This document shows positions 60,292 to 64,000 of a stretch of DNA of 64,000 nucleotides, piece after piece. Positions within the stretch are counted from its first letter, which is position 1. Each line of letters starts with the position of its first letter. The stretch is from Abditibacterium sp. Lineage in GTDB: Bacteria; Armatimonadota; Abditibacteriia; Abditibacteriales; Abditibacteriaceae. Under the pieces are notes generated by a model. It did no database searches. It saw only the letters and a program-made list of their open reading frames with translations, and had not been told where the DNA came from. The stretch covers positions 124,001 through 188,000 of the forward strand of contig JAUJNG010000002.1 of assembly GCA_030448265.1 (NCBI GenBank), read 5' to 3'. A program made the translations under genes and the position numbers.

Positions 60292-62008
60292 AAAACAGCA
60301 AAACCCGCTGGCTCTCACCAACGAGTTTTGTGTTCGGTATCCTGCCAGCGGCGCTGCTGTTTCGAACCAACATATTTCGGGTTGTTCTGGGCAGCGTGTC
60401 TCTCGTGGGAAGCCAGTACTGCACGGTGTGTTCGCCCGACCTTCGCCACACGATGCGGCGCACGATCAGACGCATCAGGCGCCGCACTTCCTGCGGTTGC
60501 GCGGCTTCAGCCAGTTGTAGGAAATCCGACAGCACATCTTGAATCTCGCTGGCATCAACCCGCTGGGAGAGGGGCGCAATGGCTTCACTTAGCTGCCGTT
60601 GTTCCGCGTGCAACCGTTCCCGCTCAGCCTTGACCTCGCCAGCCTTCTCTTTGAGTAGTTCCATCAAAGCGCCGTCAGTCTGGAGAGCGGCAGCCACCAA
60701 CTCCTCGATTTTCCGCTGATTCTCTTCCAAAGACCTGTTGCACAGCGCCAAAGCGTCTTTGGCCGGTTGCAGGGAGTCATCGGTTTTGGCCCATCCGATC
60801 TCCAACGCCCGCGCCAGAACGCCATCCAGCTTCACCAGTTGGCTTATCTGGTCGATGATCCAAGCTTCCGGCACGCGGGCCAGTATCCGGTTGGTGTGGT
60901 CGATATTGCGGTATCTCACGCGTTGCGTGCAGACATAGTGGTAGATGAACGAAGCATTTTGCCGGCCTGCCTGGGGGTTTGGCTTGTGGTAGACGTAGTG
61001 CGGCGTCATGGAGCACTCGCAATCGCCGCAGACCATGATGCCCTGTAAGGGATAGATGCGGTGGCACTGGTTCTTGGTATTGCCTTTCCCCTTGCCTTGA
61101 CCGTAGCCCTTCCCGCCCCGATTGGGCGATTGCAACGCCCGCTCCTGACGAATCGCCAGCGCCATCTCAAAGAGTTCGCGCGATACGAGGGGCTCATGTG
61201 GAGCCGGAACAACCTGATACGCCTCGGATTCGGGCAGATCGACTATTCCTTTGTTCTTGGCGTTGATTTCGATTTCCGCGATATAGCGGCGATTCTTGAG
61301 CAGATCACGGATGCTGGAAACGTTCCATTCGCTTCTCCCCGAATGGGCCGGTATGCCGTGGGCTTTGAGCCAGTCGCGCACCGCAAAATCGGTGCGCTCC
61401 TCGACGTAAATTTCGAACATCCGCTGCAAAGTCGGCTTTAGGGCTTCATCCACCAGAATGGCCTGCGTCTGCGGATCACGCCTGAACCCAAACGGCACCA
61501 ACCCGCCGTTCCACAACCCCTTCTCGGTCCGCATCCGCATCTTGGTGCGCACTTTTTCCGCTGTCTGCTCCCGTTCATAGGTTTTGGCGGCGACCAGCAT
61601 CGTTTCCAGGAAGCGGCCCGATGCCGTATTACGGTCGGTTGGGTCATGGAGGGTAAGAAATTCGACGTTATGCGCCTTGAACTCCTTATCGAGGACGTAG
61701 AAGTCACGGCTGCGCGTCATGCGGTCATACCAGGTACAAACCACGGCGTCGATCTGCTCGGTCTCCACCAGCCAGCGCACCTGCGACAATCCCTGCCGAT
61801 GCAGAGAGCCAGCGCTCACCCCTTCGTCTTTCACGGAATCGAAGATTTCCCAGCCGTTGGCCGCGCAAAACCCCGTCAGCTCCTCGATCTGCGACTGGCA
61901 ACTGGGGTATTTGCCGCGCGTCTGCTCCTGGGTGGAAACCCGCGCATAGAGAACAACGCGCTTTCTGGTCGGAGTGGCGTTAGCGTGATGAGGAGTATTC
62001 TTGCTCAT
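60245..62008 (-). CDS. Large serine recombinase (resolvase/invertase type)
   Basis: 587 residues. Catalytic domain about 15-160 with Ser25 in VVLYARVSTQEQ; recombinase domain about 190-310 (MFEIYVEERTDFAVRDWLKA, HGIPAH); zinc ribbon MVCGDCECSM with YVCTQR; C-terminal coiled coil (about 420-500). Together these point to a transposon or integrative element integrase. The last about 35 residues (GRIPNTKLVGESQRV...) read into eboF antisense, so the natural end may be lost or the element has inserted here. Follows a 51-residue partner that overlaps its start. Confidence 0.92.
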   Translation of the reverse strand: MSKNTPHHANATPTRKRVVLYARVSTQEQTRGKYPSCQSQIEELTGFCAANGWEIFDSVKDEGVSAGSLHRQGLSQVRWLVETEQIDAVVCTWYDRMTRSRDFYVLDKEFKAHNVEFLTLHDPTDRNTASGRFLETMLVAAKTYEREQTAEKVRTKMRMRTEKGLWNGGLVPFGFRRDPQTQAILVDEALKPTLQRMFEIYVEERTDFAVRDWLKAHGIPAHSGRSEWNVSSIRDLLKNRRYIAEIEINAKNKGIVDLPESEAYQVVPAPHEPLVSRELFEMALAIRQERALQSPNRGGKGYGQGKGKGNTKNQCHRIYPLQGIMVCGDCECSMTPHYVYHKPNPQAGRQNASFIYHYVCTQRVRYRNIDHTNRILARVPEAWIIDQISQLVKLDGVLARALEIGWAKTDDSLQPAKDALALCNRSLEENQRKIEELVAAALQTDGALMELLKEKAGEVKAERERLHAEQRQLSEAIAPLSQRVDASEIQDVLSDFLQLAEAAQPQEVRRLMRLIVRRIVWRRSGEHTVQYWLPTRDTLPRTTRNMLVRNSSAAGRIPNTKLVGESQRVLLFFILLHLAGCFQMAHW

Positions 62009-62135
62009 GGCGTTGGCGAATTATCCGTAGGGCAATGGTGCTCAGGATCTCAGCGATAGCGTCGGTGCGCTGCTGAGCGGTCAGGCAGTCTTCTTCAATG
62101 GAATGAGGTTGGACAAGCCCTGAGTTTGCGCTCAT
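61980..62135 (-). CDS. Small recombinase-associated protein, 51 residues
   Basis: MSANSGLVQPHSIEEDCL then TAQQRTDAIAEILSTIALRI and a polar end; TAA at 61980-61982. Helical. Small proteins with the same RxDAIAEIL...LR pattern precede serine recombinase genes elsewhere. Overlaps the recombinase by 29 bases, and a consensus promoter stands 28 bases upstream. Confidence 0.65.
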   Translation of the reverse strand: MSANSGLVQPHSIEEDCLTAQQRTDAIAEILSTIALRIIRQRHEQEYSSSR

Positions 62136-62162
62136 TGTTACGCCTTAGTGATGGATGCCTTC

Positions 62163-62190
62163 ATTATAGTTAAAGGTTTATATTTGTCAA
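62163..62190 (-). promoter_or_regulatory. Consensus promoter for the recombinase pair
   Basis: On the minus strand TTGACA (62185-62190) and TATAAT (62163-62168) with a 16-bp spacer, both matching the sigma70 consensus exactly, in an AT-rich island. Confidence 0.75.
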
Positions 62191-62191
62191 G

Positions 62192-62197
62192 TATAAT
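62192..62197 (+). promoter_or_regulatory. Opposing -10 element for the excisionase-like gene
   Basis: TATAAT on the plus strand, one base beyond the -35 box of the recombinase promoter, with a weak -35 (TTAAAG) 16 bases before. The two promoters face away and would compete. Confidence 0.45.
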
Positions 62198-62251
62198 ATG
62201 CTATGGTTTAGGCGTAGCCGATGGAATTTGCTATGGTGGAAGCAGCGAACC

Positions 62252-62512
62252 ATGAAGCCAAATCTACTCACCGTTCCCGAAGTCGCCGCCCTGAAAGGCG
62301 TGACTCGCGCCGCTGTCTATGCCGCCATCTCTGAAGGGCGTCTGCCCCATCAGAAGGTTCTGGGCCGCCTGGCGCTGCGTGAAGCCGATATTTTGGCGTG
62401 GACCCCAATCTATCATGCCGGACGACGCAAGGGCACCAAACTGAGCCCCGAATCCAAAGCCAAAATCTCCGCCAAACAAAAAGAAGCCTGGGTGGCCCGC
62501 AGACGAGACTAA
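62252..62512 (+). CDS. Excisionase/MerR-type helix-turn-helix protein
   Basis: 86 residues from ATG 62252. HTH_17-type DNA binding domain: LLTVPEVAALKGVTRAAVYA, AISEGRLPHQKVLGRLALRE, ADILAWTP, then a basic tail with SPESKAKISAKQKEAWVARR (a NUMOD-like motif). Excisionase or regulator of the neighbouring recombinase is likely. Confidence 0.78.
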   Translation: MKPNLLTVPEVAALKGVTRAAVYAAISEGRLPHQKVLGRLALREADILAWTPIYHAGRRKGTKLSPESKAKISAKQKEAWVARRRD

Positions 62513-62564
62513 TCTCCGGCTAAATATCGGGATCCGCAGCGGTAATCCTCTGCGCTGAAGTAAA

Positions 62565-62985
62565 TCATGAGGATCACGGCGCTGTTGGTATCTCATTGAA
62601 GCACGCCCATAGCCAAGAGCACGAATGGCTCGTCGTTCACTGACACGAAAGCCGACGCGGAGGAATAGCACCAACTGTCTCCTCTGCGCCGGCTTGACAA
62701 CTTTTTTGAGATCACCTCTTGCAGCATCGCCTTGTCAAGCGAGAGATTAGCCACCAGCTGCTTGAGCTTGCGATTCTCCTCTTCGAGTTGGCGCAGCTTG
62801 CGGAACTCCGCTACACCCATCCCGGCAAACTTTTTCTTCTACCGTTAGAAGGTTTGTTCGCTGATCCCGGCTTTGCGGATGAGTTCCGCCACCGGTGTTC
62901 CTGCCTCGGCTTGGCGAAGCACATGAGCGATCTGCCCTTCGGTGAATTGGCTCTTCTTCATGGGTCTCCTTAGCCGGTTCTTGCG
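62565..62985 (-). pseudogene. IS3-family orfA and orfB start, with in-frame stops
   Basis: Reading leftward: KKSQFTEGQIAHVLRQAEAG, VAELIRKAGISEQTF, then two stops where the family has Tyr and Trp (TAA, TAG near 62855), then KKKFAGMGVAEFRKLRQLEE, NRKLKQLVANLSLDKAMLQE, the orfA end, and FRVSERRAIRALGYGRASMR of orfB. The rest of orfB is missing. Same strand and IS family as the remnant at 47314-48112. Confidence 0.85.
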
Positions 62986-63204
62986 GACCTCTGAGATCTT
63001 TTTATTGCCTTGTCCTGGCCATCTCAGCACTCCTGAATCTTGACAAAAACAAGATCGACATTACGAAATTACGAACCTTTCAACTGGACCATTCCGGGGG
63101 CTATGTCAGTAAATGCACGAACTTTGAACTCTGCAGCTTTGAATGGTTAATATCCAATGCTGAACGGAGCAGAAATCTGGTATAGCATTATGGAGGCAAT
63201 TAAT

Positions 63205-63690
63205 ATGGACCCAATATCACTTATAGTAACGGCGCTGGTGACGGGGGCGGTCGCGGGCATTAAGCCCACAGCAGAGCAAGCCATTAAAGATGCTTATGAG
63301 GGACTCAAAAACCTTATCCAGACCCGCTTTTCCGGCGTGGACGTAAAGCCTCTGGAAAAGAACCCTGAATCTCCAGCCAAGCAAGCTTCGATAGCGGAAG
63401 ATCTCACGAGCGAAAAAGTTGATCAAGACGTTGACGTACTCAGCTCGGCGCAGGAACTCATCAAACTGATTGAAAGCCATGCGCCGGAGACGGCAGTTGC
63501 CGCTGGGATCACTATCGAGCAACTCAAATCGATGGGTTCCGTCAGTATCAAGGATCTTTTAGCTGCTGGTGCAGTGCAGATCCGGCAAATCGATGCTCAG
63601 GAAGACATCATCGTCTCTGGCATCACGGCGGGCCAAACAAGCGGGCCTTCTACGTTAACGCAACAGCAAGGCGACAGCCCAAAAGCGTAA
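63205..63690 (+). CDS. Small probable conflict-system protein with hydrophobic N terminus
   Basis: 161 residues, ATG 63205 (GGAGG 8 bases before; other ATGs lie upstream in frame). DPISLIVTALVTGAVAGIKP and QAIKDAYEGLKNLIQTRFSG open it; a helical middle and a Ser/Thr/Gln tail (TSGPSTLTQQQGDS) follow. I have seen this start beside NTPase or effector genes but do not name a family. The next gene follows immediately and looks like an NTPase, so the pair may be a conflict system. Confidence 0.65.
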   Translation: MDPISLIVTALVTGAVAGIKPTAEQAIKDAYEGLKNLIQTRFSGVDVKPLEKNPESPAKQASIAEDLTSEKVDQDVDVLSSAQELIKLIESHAPETAVAAGITIEQLKSMGSVSIKDLLAAGAVQIRQIDAQEDIIVSGITAGQTSGPSTLTQQQGDSPKA

Positions 63691-64000
63691 GGGCAGAACC
63701 AAGCCATTCTCCGACGGGGGATGCCCTTATTCAACAGGAGAACCTCCACTCCGGTCGGGACACCATCACGGTCGGTTCGGGCTCAATCTTCACTGGCGAT
63801 ATTTTCTTTCAGCTGCTGAGCGAGTCATCTCAGGTGCTGGCCCAGCATTTACGCGTCGAGCAGTTCCGTAGTCTGGTCAAGGAGCGCACCCAAGATTTCG
63901 TGGGGCGGGAATTCGTCTTCAAAGCCATCCAAGATTTTCTGGAAGGTTCCTCGAACTCTGATTTTAAATCGGGTTACGTGGTGATTCGTGGAGAGCCCGG
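63687..64000 (+). CDS. Start of a probable NTPase (NACHT/AAA-like), cut by the right edge
   Basis: The frame reads TITVGSGSIFTGDIFFQLLS, then QDFVGREFVFKAIQDFL and KSGYVVIRGEPG, the run-up to a P-loop of STAND/AAA type. No ATG, GTG or TTG opens this frame before the family-like part: the first codon after the upstream stop overlap is GTA at 63687. GTGA may have become GTAA. Alternatively a frame shift joins the two genes. The product continues outside the window. Confidence 0.55.

Noticed and set aside
1..64000. CRISPR array next to the caspase or recombinase
   Set aside because: No set of regularly spaced direct repeats was found anywhere in the window.

Overview
The window is GC-rich, gene-dense bacterial chromosome. 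An exported 18-stranded-type beta protein, lipobox lipoprotein, bacteriophytochrome and CpxA-like sensors point to a diderm, free-living, light- and stress-sensing bacterium. The lineage cannot be fixed from one window. The very abundant intergenic palindromes and the odd gene mix make me think of Armatimonadota/Abditibacteriota or another little-sampled phylum, with low confidence. No rRNA, tRNA or CRISPR array was found.

Left part (1-20 kb, mostly minus strand): a heme oxygenase/bacteriophytochrome pair, a decayed GH172 gene, an MscS channel, an AI-2E-type permease, a DUF389 membrane protein, a DUF4397 lipoprotein, glycine-zipper stress proteins, two SDR oxidoreductases, a copper-storage-like Cys-rich protein coupled to a ZIP-like membrane protein, a frameshifted flavodoxin-fold reductase, two exported proteins built from repeated small beta domains, and an envelope-stress set (PRC-barrel, DUF3618, DUF1469, helical-repeat, DUF1328, fasciclin). 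This reads as an envelope and desiccation/oxidative stress island.

Middle (20-33 kb): two closely related OmpR/CpxR-type two-component systems, one coupled to a DUF421 gene, an exported beta-barrel-like protein, a third sensor kinase coupled to a baeRF family 3 (ribosome hibernation-like) protein, a broken paralogue of the 14.5-15.2 kb membrane gene, and an M50 protease with CBS domains. 33-40.5 kb: a complete seven-gene Mrp Na+/H+ antiporter operon lying between the remains of two other Na+/H+ antiporters (a CPA2 fragment and an internally deleted NhaA).

41.4-47.3 kb: a compact five-gene operon of SH3-DUF2272 protein, small unknown protein (frameshifted), alpha/beta hydrolase, caspase-like protease and a 630-residue unknown multidomain protein. 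This is my best candidate for an undescribed system, probably conflict or cell-death related. An IS3-family remnant abuts its last stop codon.

48.8-60.3 kb (plus strand): YdjM-like hydrolase, Crp/Fnr regulator, isochorismatase fused to a PRC/DUF2171-like domain, a glucose/sorbosone dehydrogenase-like propeller, and an ebo cluster (eboC, eboD, small unknown gene, eboB, eboE fused to GAF, eboF). 60.2-64 kb: a serine recombinase element with its small partner and an excisionase-like gene read from divergent promoters, a second IS3-family remnant, and the start of a probable effector-associated/NTPase conflict system cut by the right edge.

Almost every long intergenic space holds a long palindrome (arms 20-53 bp), whose arms often contain a shorter hairpin. 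They fall into a few word families, sometimes abut stop codons and account for many spurious ORFs. Several genes carry single-base frameshifts in short homopolymers, so either decay or sequencing error must be considered.
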